NCBI RefSeq assembly: GCF_024347355.1
Contig: NZ_AP025465.1
Location: forward strand, 1,240,001-1,304,000
Length of the DNA stretch: 64,000 nucleotides
Direction: 5' to 3'
From: Vibrio chagasii
GTDB taxonomy: Bacteria; Pseudomonadota; Gammaproteobacteria; Enterobacterales; Vibrionaceae
The notes under the pieces are model-generated. The model had not been told where the DNA came from. It did not search any database and was given only the letters and a program-made list of their open reading frames with translations. This document shows, in pieces, positions 24,933-34,355 of this stretch (the stretch's first letter is position 1; each line of letters opens with the position of its first letter). Position numbers and translations under genes: made by a program.

Positions 24933-26306
24933 ATGCTGCTCTCTTCAATTATCCATCATACACGCGGCGACTTTGTTCGCAGGCTGATTGCTATTGCTTT
25001 GCCAATCACCTTGCAGAGCATCATGTTTTCAAGCCGAGGCTTGGTGGATGTGCTGATGCTAGGCCAGCTTGGGGAAGCTGATATTGCGGCAGTTGGTGTC
25101 GCGAGCCGAGCGATGTTTGTGACGACTATTATGCTGGTGGGTGTGACCACTGGTGGTGCTCTGCTTACTGCTCAGTATTGGGGAGCTGGTGATAGACAAG
25201 GGGTAAGGGAAAGTACCGCATTAACCTGGTTGGTTTCGACCCTGTTTGCTCTTCTGACGATTGTCTTCTTTGTCTCTTTCCCTGCTCAAATCATGGGTGT
25301 GACGACCGATTCTCAAGAAGTGATCAGTTTAGGTGTTGAGTACATCGTCATTACCTCTTTTAGTATGTTGGCGGTGTCGTGCGTTAGTAGTATGGCCGTG
25401 GGCTTACGAGCGATGCACAAACCCGGGCTAAGTACCTTCTTCAGTGGTATTGGTATCCTATCCAACGTGTTTTTAAACTGGGTGCTGATCTTCGGTAATC
25501 TAGGTTTTCCGGCTCTGGGTATCAAAGGTGCTGCGATAGCCACGGTATTAAGTGGCGCTATCGAAGTGGCGACCTTGTTTGGTTACCTCTATTTCTCTAA
25601 ACACTTACTCGCTTTTGGGCTCTGTGACATCAAAGCTGCTGCGACGGTAGATAAAGTCGTTCGCTTCTTGAAGTTGTCGCTGCCTACAACCTTCAACTTC
25701 TTAGCTTGGGCTGGTGGCTTGTTCGCTTATCACGCCATCATGGGACAATCCGGTGTGCAAGGCTTAGCGGCGCTTTCGGTGATGACACCTGTTGAATCTA
25801 TCTCATTGAGCTTATTGATAGGGATGTCGAACGCAGCTGCGGTATTGGTGGGGAACCAACTCGGCGCCAAAAACAATGAAGCGGTTTATTATCAAGCGCT
25901 CGGTATTACTATCCTGTGCTTTTTAACTAGTATTGTGGTCGCGATTTCCCTCTACTTTGTGCAAACACCAATTTTGAACGCGTTTAGTGCATTAACAGAA
26001 GAAACCCGAGCACTTTCTGAGAAGTTTATTCTGATCCTCAGTGTCGGCATTGTTATTCGCTCGATTCCGATGACGGTGATTGTTGGTGTGTTGAGAGCGG
26101 GCGGTGATGTTAAGTTCTGCCTTTACCAAGACCTGATAGCACAGTGGGTGATTGGTATTCCGTTAGCGGCTATCGCGGCCATCTACTTTAAATTTCCACC
26201 CGAGTGGGTGTACTTGCTTTTTCTCACTGAAGAGGTGATTAAGTGGAGCGGTTCGCTGTATCGCATGAAAACAAGAAAATGGATTAAAAACTTGATAGGA
26301 AGTTGA
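24933..26306 (+). CDS. MATE-family multidrug efflux transporter
   Basis: A 457-residue inner-membrane exporter with 12 hydrophobic segments in two halves. It has the typical MATE start (IALPITLQSIMFSSRGLVDVLMLGQLGEADIAAVGVASR) and the second-half motif VGNQLGAKN. Family members exchange cationic drugs with Na+ or H+. The ATG at 24933 follows AGGTG at 24923-24927; a GTG at 24927 is the alternative. It stands alone between the divergent SDR gene and the ABC cluster. Confidence 0.88.
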   Translation: MLLSSIIHHTRGDFVRRLIAIALPITLQSIMFSSRGLVDVLMLGQLGEADIAAVGVASRAMFVTTIMLVGVTTGGALLTAQYWGAGDRQGVRESTALTWLVSTLFALLTIVFFVSFPAQIMGVTTDSQEVISLGVEYIVITSFSMLAVSCVSSMAVGLRAMHKPGLSTFFSGIGILSNVFLNWVLIFGNLGFPALGIKGAAIATVLSGAIEVATLFGYLYFSKHLLAFGLCDIKAAATVDKVVRFLKLSLPTTFNFLAWAGGLFAYHAIMGQSGVQGLAALSVMTPVESISLSLLIGMSNAAAVLVGNQLGAKNNEAVYYQALGITILCFLTSIVVAISLYFVQTPILNAFSALTEETRALSEKFILILSVGIVIRSIPMTVIVGVLRAGGDVKFCLYQDLIAQWVIGIPLAAIAAIYFKFPPEWVYLLFLTEEVIKWSGSLYRMKTRKWIKNLIGS

Positions 26307-26428
26307 AGTAGGGCGCATCAATCGCATCACTTTATCGTTGGCATGTGATCTATCTTTCAAAATACTTCCTCCTAACAGGGAATTAGTGTAGATTCTCCTT
26401 CCAAATTCTAACTAATGCGAGCTGTTGA

Positions 26429-27100
26429 ATGTTAAAGCTGTCAGACCTGTGTAAAGGCTATGTTGATGGGGGGGAATTCCACCCTGTTTTGCAAGGTGCT
26501 GAACTGACATTGAATCAAGGTGACCAACTCGCATTAATGGGCGAAAGCGGCTCAGGAAAAAGTACTCTACTTAACCTAATTGCAGGTTTGGATCTCGCTG
26601 ACTCTGGCGAAATCGTTTTTCCAAACTTCAACATGCACGATTCTACCGAGCGTGAACGCACTGCTTATCGTCGAAACAACATTGGCCATATCTTCCAACA
26701 GTTCAACCTATTACCAACGTTGAATATCGCAGATAACATCCGTTTTTGCCGTCAACTAAAAGGCTTGCCTGAAGATAAAGGCCTTTGGAGACAGATTCTC
26801 TCTGCCTTAGATCTTATGCCTTTACTTGGTCGCTACCCTGAGGAAGCTTCTGGTGGACAACAACAACGTGCCGCGATTGCTCGTGCGTTGTACATGGAAC
26901 CAAAGATCTTATTAGCGGATGAACCTACGGGTAGCTTAGATGAGCGTAATGCGGAAGCGGTAATGCGCTTGCTGACTTCTTTGGCTCGTCAATTAGAATG
27001 TACATTACTGTTGGTCACACACAGTGAGAAAGTCGCACTGCATATGGACGGCCGGATCCGCCTACAAGGAGGGCAACTGCATGTTATGGCCCGTAGTTAA
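26429..27100 (+). CDS. ABC transporter ATP-binding protein (LolD/MacB-like)
   Basis: A 223-residue ABC ATPase. Walker A is GESGSGKST (about residues 38-46), the Q-loop is FQQFNLLP, the signature is ASGGQQQRAAIARAL, Walker B is ILLADEPTG, and the switch His is in LLVTHSEK. It belongs to the LolD/FtsE/MacB branch that drives FtsX-type permeases. The permease gene starts 20 bases before its stop, and the lipocalin-like gene follows, so the three form one operon for an envelope ABC system. Confidence 0.88.
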   Translation: MLKLSDLCKGYVDGGEFHPVLQGAELTLNQGDQLALMGESGSGKSTLLNLIAGLDLADSGEIVFPNFNMHDSTERERTAYRRNNIGHIFQQFNLLPTLNIADNIRFCRQLKGLPEDKGLWRQILSALDLMPLLGRYPEEASGGQQQRAAIARALYMEPKILLADEPTGSLDERNAEAVMRLLTSLARQLECTLLLVTHSEKVALHMDGRIRLQGGQLHVMARS

Positions 27101-29534
27101 GGCGCTACTCGGTCATTATCGACGTTACCCACTTCAGATTATCTTGGTATGGCTTGGCTTAACGCTAGGCGTATCACTATTGGTTGGTGTTACTGCTATC
27201 AACCAACACGCCAAGCAAAGTTATGCACATGGCGAAAAACTCTTTTCGAATCCTCTTCCTTACCGTATTCGACCAAAACACAACGCCAATAAAATTCCGC
27301 AAGGTTTTTACATCCAGCTTCGCCGTGAAGGCTTTCAACAGTGCTCTCCTTTTGATCACCATCGTATCACTGATGAAAATGGCGCGAACTTTATGTTGAT
27401 TGGTATCGACCCTGTTTCGATGCTTCAACTGCAACCGGGCGTAGCGTTAAAAGATCTTAATACGTTGAACCTGATGAAACCGCCGTACCCAATCCTTGTG
27501 AGTGACGATCTTGCTGAACATATGGAGTGGAAGAACGGCGACTATATCCACCTTATGGATGGTTCTGAGCTTGGCCCATTAATGGTTGATCAAAATAACA
27601 TCATTGATGGTACTCGGCTGATTGCCGATATCTCGCTACTTAGAATGCTGAAACGCAGCGCTGGTTTGTCGGTCATTGCGTGTTCAGACATGTCTACTGA
27701 AAAGTTTGAACGCCTCAAAAACATGCTACCTAATGGCTTGACGATTTTTCGTAGCTCGAAAGCAGAACTTGAGTCACTCACTAATGCATTCCACTTAAAC
27801 CTAAAAGCGATGGGCATGCTGTCGTTTGTCGTAGGCTTGTTCATTTTCTATCAAGCGATGTCACTGTCTTTTATTCAGCGTCAGCCATTGGTGGGGATCT
27901 TAAGACAAACCGGTGTCTCGGGTTGGCAGCTCACTAAAGCGCTATGTTTAGAGCTATTGATTCTGGTTTTACTGAGCTGGATCTGCGGTAATGTCTTTGG
28001 TGTGATGTTGGCTAACCAACTATTACCTGCAGTGTCTTCTAGCCTTGGCGACTTATATGACGCCAATGTTGGCTTGACGATTGACTGGAATTGGCGCTGG
28101 AGTGGTTACAGCTTGATGATGGCATTGATTGGTGCGTTCTTAGCGTGTGCATGGCCATTGGTTCGCTTACTCAAATCTCAGCCGATTCGTTTGTCTTCTC
28201 GCCTATCGTTGATGCGTTTTGCAGGTACAGAGTTTACATGGCAAGCGTTGATTGGTTGTGGCTTCCTAGTTGCCGCAGTTGCGGTTTATCAAGCACCACA
28301 AACCCAAGAGTCAGGTTTTGCCATCATTGCACTAATGCTGGTGAGTGTGGCTCTGTTTACGCCGTTTTTGATGTGGAAACTGTTTAACAGTCTCTCCTAT
28401 TCATTACGTTGGGTTCGTGCTCGCTGGTTCTTCGCGGACGCAGCATCAAGCATGAGCTACCGTGGTGTTGCGACTATGGCCTTTATGTTGGCGTTAACTG
28501 CGAACATTGGCGTTGAAACCATGGTCGGCAGTTTCAGAGACACCACGGATAAGTGGTTAACACAGCGATTAGCCGCGGACCTCTATATATACCCAACCAA
28601 TAATGCGGCGGCTCGCATGAGTAACTGGTTGTCGGAACAACCTGAAGTAGATTCTGTATGGTGGCGCTGGGAAAAAGATGTCGCTTCTCCAGTGGGCAGT
28701 ATTCAAGTGGTGAGTACTGGACCTTCAGAAGGCGAGCTTGCTGCACTGACGATTAAACTCGGCATACCGAATTACTGGTATCACTTACACCATTCTAAAG
28801 GTGTGTTGATCAGCGAATCCATGTCACTCAAGCTAGGGATTCGCCCTGGCGATTATATTGATCTCTACGATAACTTAGGTTCTGGCTGGCAGGTCGTTGG
28901 TGTGTATTACGATTATGGTAACCCTTATCACCAAGTGATGATGTCACATCGGAACTGGTTATACGGTTTTGCAGGTCGTGGTAATGTCGGACTGGGTGTA
29001 ATACTAAAAGACGATGTGAATGCTATTGGGCTGAGAAGCAGGCTGGAAAGTGTATTTAGGCTTGGTTCTGAGCGTATTTTTGACAACAACAATATTCATA
29101 GCCAGGCGATGCGCGTGTTTGATCGAACCTTCGCCATTGCCGATACCTTGGGTAATATCACGTTGGTAATCGCCGTGTTCGGTATTTTCTTTGCGACGGT
29201 CGCTGGTGAGGTTTCAAGACAAAGGCATATATCGTTGCAACGATGTTTAGGCGTATCGGCGAAAGAGTTGATCCTTACCGGAAGTTTGCAGCTGTTTGTG
29301 TTTGGGCTTATCTCTTCGTTAATCGCAGCTCCACTTGGTTTAGCGTTGGCGAACTTGATTGTTGATATCGTTATCAAGCAGTCTTTTGGCTGGTCACTCG
29401 AGCTACAAGTGCTTCCTTGGGACTATTTCGAGACATTTGCTTGGGCAATGGCAGCATTGATGTTAGCTGGTGCTTTACCAGTGATGAGAATGATTCGGAA
29501 CACACCGATGAAATCATTAAGGGATGCGCTTTAA
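27081..29534 (+). CDS. FtsX/MacB-type ABC permease, two-module
   Basis: An 817-residue inner-membrane protein. It has a first helix near residue 20, a large periplasmic part, a block of helices around 255-370, a further set near 390-450, another periplasmic domain, and a C-terminal FtsX-like helix block (LGNITLVIAVFGIFFATVAGEVSRQRHISLQRCLGVS). This is the doubled FtsX arrangement seen in large lipoprotein- or lipid-handling permeases. The ATG at 27081 follows AAGGAGGG and overlaps the ATPase gene by 20 bases. Its 3' end overlaps the start region of the lipocalin-like gene. Confidence 0.85.
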   Translation: MLWPVVKALLGHYRRYPLQIILVWLGLTLGVSLLVGVTAINQHAKQSYAHGEKLFSNPLPYRIRPKHNANKIPQGFYIQLRREGFQQCSPFDHHRITDENGANFMLIGIDPVSMLQLQPGVALKDLNTLNLMKPPYPILVSDDLAEHMEWKNGDYIHLMDGSELGPLMVDQNNIIDGTRLIADISLLRMLKRSAGLSVIACSDMSTEKFERLKNMLPNGLTIFRSSKAELESLTNAFHLNLKAMGMLSFVVGLFIFYQAMSLSFIQRQPLVGILRQTGVSGWQLTKALCLELLILVLLSWICGNVFGVMLANQLLPAVSSSLGDLYDANVGLTIDWNWRWSGYSLMMALIGAFLACAWPLVRLLKSQPIRLSSRLSLMRFAGTEFTWQALIGCGFLVAAVAVYQAPQTQESGFAIIALMLVSVALFTPFLMWKLFNSLSYSLRWVRARWFFADAASSMSYRGVATMAFMLALTANIGVETMVGSFRDTTDKWLTQRLAADLYIYPTNNAAARMSNWLSEQPEVDSVWWRWEKDVASPVGSIQVVSTGPSEGELAALTIKLGIPNYWYHLHHSKGVLISESMSLKLGIRPGDYIDLYDNLGSGWQVVGVYYDYGNPYHQVMMSHRNWLYGFAGRGNVGLGVILKDDVNAIGLRSRLESVFRLGSERIFDNNNIHSQAMRVFDRTFAIADTLGNITLVIAVFGIFFATVAGEVSRQRHISLQRCLGVSAKELILTGSLQLFVFGLISSLIAAPLGLALANLIVDIVIKQSFGWSLELQVLPWDYFETFAWAMAALMLAGALPVMRMIRNTPMKSLRDAL

Positions 29535-30672
29535 TATGTTTCTAAGGAATAGCTCAACTAAGTTAAGACACCGATTTCTATCATCCCTGTTGTTGATCAG
29601 TTTCTTTGGCATCTTTTTGAGTGTTTGGGGCTACTATTCTTATTTTGTCGACCCTGGCGAGAAAGGAGTCAACGAGATTAATTCGGTGTTGGTCAGCGAA
29701 CACTTCAATGTATTTGAACCTGTCTTGCCTGACCGAGGCGTATCACTTCCACGAGACTTCAAGTTCCACCCGGAATTTCAGCACGAGTGGTGGCACTATT
29801 TTGCGTCTTTGAAAGGGGACGATGGCAAAGAATATTCAGTTCAGTGGAGCTTCTTCCGCATTGCAACGGATGAACGTGAAACGCCGGGATGGCAGAGCCC
29901 ACAAGTTTACATTTCGAACGTGGTGATCTCTTCTAAATCCAAAGTGTGGAAAGAGCAGAGAATGGCTCGTGGTGGCATTGGCCAAGCGGGAATGACCAGT
30001 CGCCCATTTAGAATTTGGATTGATAATTGGAACTGGCGCTCACTGGGGAATACACCGTTTCCTGGTCGTCTACAATTACAAACGGATACGTTTGGGCTGC
30101 AATTAGATACAGTGGCGAAAGGGCCATATGTACTTAATGGCGAGAACGGTTATCAGAAAAAGCATGATTTGCTACCTGTCGCGTCGTACAACTTTAACGC
30201 GCCGTTTTTATCATTGAGTGGTGTACTGAATCTTGATGGCGTAGCTAAGGAAGTAGAAGGCACAGCGTGGGTCCACAAAGAGTGGGGCAGTGGCTTACTT
30301 GGAGCCGGTCAGCAAGGCTGGGATTGGTTTGTGTTTAACCTTGATGACGGTACAGCACTGAGCATCAACCGCTATCGCCATAATCAGCAGTTACCCTATG
30401 TGTTCGGGACGTTAGCCACTCGTTCTGGCAAGGTTTACCAGTTAACGGAATCGGATATCTCGATTCAGCCTTTGCAAAACACAACGCTAATGAATGGCAG
30501 ACGAATGCCGCTCCAGTGGATCATTAACGTCCCTGAGCACGATATTAACCTGACTACACGTATCATACGCCGAGATATGTGGCTGCCATTTGTCATACCT
30601 TATTGGGAAGGGCCAATAATGGCTAGCGGCAGCCATGAAGCGACCGGCTTTATGCAGCTCACCGGCTACTAA
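29524..30672 (+). CDS. Lipocalin-like (AttH/CrtC-type) exported protein
   Basis: A 382-residue protein with an N-terminal membrane anchor or signal (FLSSLLLISFFGIFLSVWGYYSYF). The body is beta-rich and lipocalin-like, with FQHEWWHYFASLKGDDGKEYSVQWSFFR, a fingerprint of the AttH/CrtC group named after Agrobacterium AttH and carotenoid hydratase. WVHKEWGSG lies in the second half. It is the third gene of an ATPase-permease-AttH operon, an arrangement known from att-type ABC loci. Its partner role may be to carry a lipid or lipoprotein. An ATG at 29536 is an alternative start. A strong terminator lies 11 bases after the stop. Confidence 0.8.
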   Translation: MRFNMFLRNSSTKLRHRFLSSLLLISFFGIFLSVWGYYSYFVDPGEKGVNEINSVLVSEHFNVFEPVLPDRGVSLPRDFKFHPEFQHEWWHYFASLKGDDGKEYSVQWSFFRIATDERETPGWQSPQVYISNVVISSKSKVWKEQRMARGGIGQAGMTSRPFRIWIDNWNWRSLGNTPFPGRLQLQTDTFGLQLDTVAKGPYVLNGENGYQKKHDLLPVASYNFNAPFLSLSGVLNLDGVAKEVEGTAWVHKEWGSGLLGAGQQGWDWFVFNLDDGTALSINRYRHNQQLPYVFGTLATRSGKVYQLTESDISIQPLQNTTLMNGRRMPLQWIINVPEHDINLTTRIIRRDMWLPFVIPYWEGPIMASGSHEATGFMQLTGY

Positions 30673-30682
30673 AAAACACCTA

Positions 30683-30708
30683 AGGCTATCATTTGATAGC
30701 CTTTTTTT
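30683..30708 (+). terminator. Intrinsic terminator after the ABC/AttH operon
   Basis: AGGCTATCA and TGATAGCCT form a 9-base-pair stem with a 2-base nominal loop (30683-30702), followed by TTTTTT. It lies 11 bases after the AttH-like stop. Confidence 0.9.
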
Positions 30709-30947
30709 ATGTGTCCTAGTTTTGTTAGCACTCAATGAATTATGCATACAGGTGTGATGTTCTCATCTATACTTAATTTATGGTGCATAACAATATTATG
30801 GAATATACGACGTATTGTTTAGTATTTGTAGGAAAAACCGAAGTTAAACATCCAAAGAAGTGATTATCTATCGATAAAGCTTGGATATAAACTCATGGTT
30901 ATTCTTTGTTATTCGTTTATTTAAATAATAAATATAAGGGCGAAATC

Positions 30948-32111
30948 ATGACCGACGTCATCCGTGACTTCTTTAAAATGGAATCTGCTGGCGGCATCAT
31001 CCTAGTTATCGCTGCGGCGTTCGCAATGTTTGTAGCAAACTCACCACTGAACGAAATGTACCAGGGCGTCCTGCACAGTTACGTTCTCGGTATGTCTGTG
31101 TCTCACTGGATCAACGATGGCTTAATGGCTGTCTTCTTCCTTCTAATTGGCTTAGAAGTTAAACGTGAGCTTTTAGAAGGCGCATTAAAGTCTAAAGAGA
31201 CTGCTATCTTCCCAGCTATCGCTGCGGTAGGTGGTATGTTGGCTCCTGCACTTATTTACGTGCTATTTAACTCTAGTAACCCTGAAGCGCTTCAAGGTTG
31301 GGCTATCCCGGCTGCAACTGATATCGCATTCGCGTTAGGTATCATGGCGCTTCTTGGTAACCGTGTACCGGTAAGCTTGAAAGTGTTCTTGCTAGCTCTT
31401 GCAATTATCGATGACCTAGGTGTTGTTGTGATCATTGCATTGTTCTACTCAGGTGACTTATCAACACTTGCACTTACCGTTGGTTTCATCGCAACAGGCG
31501 TTTTGTTCATGCTAAACAACAAGCATGTGACTAAACTGAGCGCTTATCTGATTGTTGGTGCAATTCTGTGGTTCGCAGTATTGAAGTCTGGTGTTCATGC
31601 AACATTAGCGGGTGTAGTAATTGGTTTTGCTATCCCACTGAAAGGCAATAAGGGAGAGCACTCTCCACTGAAACACCTAGAGCACGCACTGCACCCATAC
31701 GTAGCTTTTGCAATTCTGCCAATCTTCGCATTTGCAAACGCAGGTATCTCACTGGAAGGTATCTCAATTTCAAACCTTACGGGCATGCTACCTCTTGGTA
31801 TCGCTATGGGTCTATTGGTTGGTAAGCCGCTGGGTATCTTCCTATTCAGCTGGGGCGCTGTGAAAACGGGTGTCGCTAAGCTACCTGAAGGTGTCAACTT
31901 CATGAACATCTTTGCAGTGTCTGTGTTGTGTGGTATCGGCTTTACGATGTCTATCTTTATTTCATCGCTGGCATTTGGCCCTACAAACGCAGATTTCGAT
32001 ACGCTTGCTCGATTAGGTATCCTGATGGGTTCAACGACTGCAGCTATCTTAGGTTACTTCCTGTTAAGTATTTCTTTACCGAAAACTAAGCACCAAGAAG
32101 TAAAACTTTAA
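30948..32111 (+). CDS. nhaA: Na+/H+ antiporter NhaA
   Basis: A 387-residue inner-membrane antiporter that expels sodium in exchange for protons and controls internal pH. Family fingerprints are [16 protein letters not shown] at the start, [30 protein letters not shown], and [17 protein letters not shown] with the two essential ion-binding Asp residues. The ATG at 30948 follows AAGGGCG. The 275-base upstream region has no gene. No nhaR regulator gene is adjacent. Its downstream terminator has probably been split by the IS3 element starting at 32241. Confidence 0.95.
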   Translation: MTDVIRDFFKMESAGGIILVIAAAFAMFVANSPLNEMYQGVLHSYVLGMSVSHWINDGLMAVFFLLIGLEVKRELLEGALKSKETAIFPAIAAVGGMLAPALIYVLFNSSNPEALQGWAIPAATDIAFALGIMALLGNRVPVSLKVFLLALAIIDDLGVVVIIALFYSGDLSTLALTVGFIATGVLFMLNNKHVTKLSAYLIVGAILWFAVLKSGVHATLAGVVIGFAIPLKGNKGEHSPLKHLEHALHPYVAFAILPIFAFANAGISLEGISISNLTGMLPLGIAMGLLVGKPLGIFLFSWGAVKTGVAKLPEGVNFMNIFAVSVLCGIGFTMSIFISSLAFGPTNADFDTLARLGILMGSTTAAILGYFLLSISLPKTKHQEVKL

Positions 32112-32266
32112 TCGGTAACTGGCTAGGCTAACCGTCGAGCCATTTCCCAAGGAATAAGCTAACTCTTGAGTAGCACCAGCCACTGAACCATTCCCGAGAG
32201 CGATGTGGCTACAAATAACAAAAAGCCGCTCGTTATGAAGTGACCCCGTAAAGTTGGACATTTCTG

Positions 32267-33136
32267 TTAAGCGGCTTTCAAGGCCTGAGTTCGATATTCT
32301 ATCGGAGTCAGGCCTTTTAGTTTCACTTTTATACGTTTGGTATTGTAGTACTCGATGTATTCTTTAATTTGCTCTATCAGAGCATCTGCATCTTCAAAGC
32401 TTTGGTTGTGATACATCTCTGTTTTGAGTAAAGCAAAAAAGTTTTCAGCAACCGCATTATCCAAGCAGTTACCTTTTCTCGACATGCTTTGTGTTAACCC
32501 ACTCTCCGCTACCTTTTTTTGATACTGTCGATGGCGATATTGCCAACCTTGATCGCTATGTATAATTGGCTTTGAGTTGGGTTTAAGCTTTGATATGGCT
32601 TCCGTCAGCATATCCGTGACAAGCGGCAAGCAGGCATTTTTGGCCACTCTATAAGCAACCACCTCCTGAGTAAACAAGTCGACAACGGGAGACAAGTATA
32701 CTTTCTGCTCTTTTACTTTGAACTCCGTGACATCAGTTACCCATTTTTCATCGGGTTGAGTCGCACTAAAATCTCTTTCAAGCACGTTGGGAGCTGCTGT
32801 TCCAGACTCTCCTCGATATGAACGATACTTTTTAATCCTGACCGTCGATTTAAGGTTGAGCTGAGCCATAAGCCTTTGAACCGTTTTGTGATTAAGTATG
32901 ACCCCCTGATTTTTTAGTTCCAAGTGAATACGGCGGTAGCCATATCGTCCCTTATGCTCATGATAAATTGACTTTATCAACCGCAGCTCACGTTCGTAGC
33001 TATTTGGGCGCTTGCTCGTTTGAGCCTGGTAATAAAAGACACTTTTTGCTAGCTGTAGAGTGTGCAGTAAGTGCTTTAACGGGTACTTGCTTTTAAGAGT
33101 TAGAGCTATGACCGCTTTTTCTTTGTTCGACGGTTT
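32267..33136 (-). CDS. IS3-family transposase, OrfB catalytic part (frameshift product)
   Basis: The catalytic DDE half of the OrfAB transposase. A stand-alone ATG gives 237 residues ending at 32267. The same frame is open upstream to 33136, where it joins orfA by a -1 slip on the A7 run at 33134-33140. The DDE residues are visible in WVTDVTEF, IHSDQGWQY and DNAVAENFFALLKTE. The upstream part of the frame (SKYPLKHLLHTLQLAKSVFYY) is the normal link helix, which confirms that the fused reading is real. Confidence 0.9.
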   Translation of the reverse strand, partial: KPSNKEKAVIALTLKSKYPLKHLLHTLQLAKSVFYYQAQTSKRPNSYERELRLIKSIYHEHKGRYGYRRIHLELKNQGVILNHKTVQRLMAQLNLKSTVRIKKYRSYRGESGTAAPNVLERDFSATQPDEKWVTDVTEFKVKEQKVYLSPVVDLFTQEVVAYRVAKNACLPLVTDMLTEAISKLKPNSKPIIHSDQGWQYRHRQYQKKVAESGLTQSMSRKGNCLDNAVAENFFALLKTEMYHNQSFEDADALIEQIKEYIEYYNTKRIKVKLKGLTPIEYRTQALKAA

Positions 33137-33615
33137 TTTTCCTGCTCCAACTCTTCCAACTTTTTTAGAACGGCATTCTCGGTTCGCAAGTAGACCAATT
33201 CCTCTTTTAGCTCCTCAAGTGTCATTTCATCATCAGGCTTAGTCGTACGTTGAGGGTGCTGTTTCATTGAGGGTCTTCCTTTCTGGCGCATTTTGAGCCC
33301 TTTGATACCGAGCTCATTAAATCTTTTGAGCCAGACAGAGAGTATCCCAGGGGATGAGAGGTTTAATACTGCGCTAGTGTGCGTGAGCGACCAATCATTC
33401 GTCCACATTAAATTCAACGCTTTTCGTTTTTCCTGAGCAGTAGCAGCATGCTTAGTTGATAAAAATGAGTTAGCACCATGGATGGCAAAGACTTGAGCCC
33501 AATACCGTATCTGTCTTGAAGGGATTGAATATTGTTTTGCTAAGTAGCGAGATGACGTGCCATCTAAATATTGCTTAGCAATGATACATTTTAGCTCTCG
33601 GTTATATTTGGACAT
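33106..33615 (-). CDS. IS3-family transposase, OrfA (DNA-binding part)
   Basis: A 169-residue OrfA with two helix-turn-helix regions (KQYLDGTSSRYLAKQYSIPSRQIRYWAQ and a second near residue 70). A leucine-zipper-like coiled coil lies at the end (LEELKEELVYLRTENAVLKKLEELEQEK). This two-helix-turn-helix layout is typical of the IS150 group. The A-rich slip site near its 3' end lets ribosomes move by -1 into orfB. Confidence 0.88.
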   Translation of the reverse strand: MSKYNRELKCIIAKQYLDGTSSRYLAKQYSIPSRQIRYWAQVFAIHGANSFLSTKHAATAQEKRKALNLMWTNDWSLTHTSAVLNLSSPGILSVWLKRFNELGIKGLKMRQKGRPSMKQHPQRTTKPDDEMTLEELKEELVYLRTENAVLKKLEELEQEKNRRTKKKRS

Positions 33616-33744
33616 AAAAAGACCCCCAATAATTGGTGTCCAACTATTGGGGGTCAGTTCAATAGGCAATCCTATCGCGGCTTTTCTCTTTTTATGCTTG
33701 TCTTCGCGGTTTAGCTTTTGGCTCTGTAACAGCCTAGTCTTTGT

Positions 33745-34353
33745 CTATTTTTCAAGTGTGGTGAAAATAGTCCATTCCTCAGCGATTTGTTCGCTCAAGC
33801 CAACCGCGGTTGCGGTTACTCTACGATTCAAAGCGTGTGATGTTGCATCGTCACCTTCACTTTCTAAACGATCCTCACCGTAACCTACTACTCTAACTCG
33901 GCTTGGGTCGATGCCGTTGGATAGTAACTCATCTTCGACGTGGTGAGCGCGTTTCTTTGATAGTTCTAAGTTGTATTCGCTAGAGCCAACTTTACTTGCG
34001 TAGCCTTGAATTTCGATGGACGCACTTTGGTAGGTTTCTAAAAACTCAGCTATTGTGGTTATCTGATCTGAGAAAATCGGATTCACTTCGTAAGAATCCT
34101 TAGCAAATAGTATATTGAGCTGTCTAACTTCTTCCGCGCGTATGATCTCCCCACAACCTTCGTTATCGACTAACGACGCTGGAGGTGTTGCAGAGCAGGC
34201 GTCTCTCGCATTGACGACACCGTCTTTGTCATCGTCTTGTAGGTCGGATATTTGCTCGGCTTCGGGTGTCTCAATATATTCCTCTTCTTGTTGGCTAGAA
34301 CAAGCGAGTAGGGACATTGTTAGTGCAGGAAGCAGTAAGTAGGTTATCTTCAT
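33745..34353 (-). CDS. OmpA-family outer-membrane lipoprotein
   Basis: A 202-residue lipoprotein. The signal has a lipobox (LLAC) near residue 18, followed by an acidic linker with a DDDKDGVVNARDAC thrombospondin-type-3-like calcium stretch. The OmpA C-terminal domain binds peptidoglycan: it starts LNILFAKDSYEVNP and contains IEIQGYASKVGSSEYNLELSKKRAHHVEDEL. The start is two bases after the TolC gene's stop, so the two are coupled. OmpA-like lipoproteins commonly accompany TolC in large-adhesin secretion loci, and the adhesin gene lies divergently next door. The role as a partner is inference. Confidence 0.85.
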   Translation of the reverse strand: MKITYLLLPALTMSLLACSSQQEEEYIETPEAEQISDLQDDDKDGVVNARDACSATPPASLVDNEGCGEIIRAEEVRQLNILFAKDSYEVNPIFSDQITTIAEFLETYQSASIEIQGYASKVGSSEYNLELSKKRAHHVEDELLSNGIDPSRVRVVGYGEDRLESEGDDATSHALNRRVTATAVGLSEQIAEEWTIFTTLEK

Positions 34354-34355
34354 GA

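Larger units (their letters stand above)
32241..33656 (-). mobile_element. IS3-family insertion sequence (IS150 group)
   Basis: The element is bounded by inverted repeats: left TGACCCCGTAAAGTTGGACA at 32241-32260, right the complement of TGACCCCCAATAGTTGGACA ending at 33656. It encodes orfA and orfB in the same sense (minus) joined by a -1 frameshift, so it looks intact. The flanking three bases do not match (AAG on the left, GTT on the right), so no target duplication is visible. The sequence outside contains AAAAGCCGC on the left (ending 32229) and GCGGCTTTT on the right (from about 33677). The element therefore seems to sit in the loop of a terminator hairpin. Confidence 0.9.
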
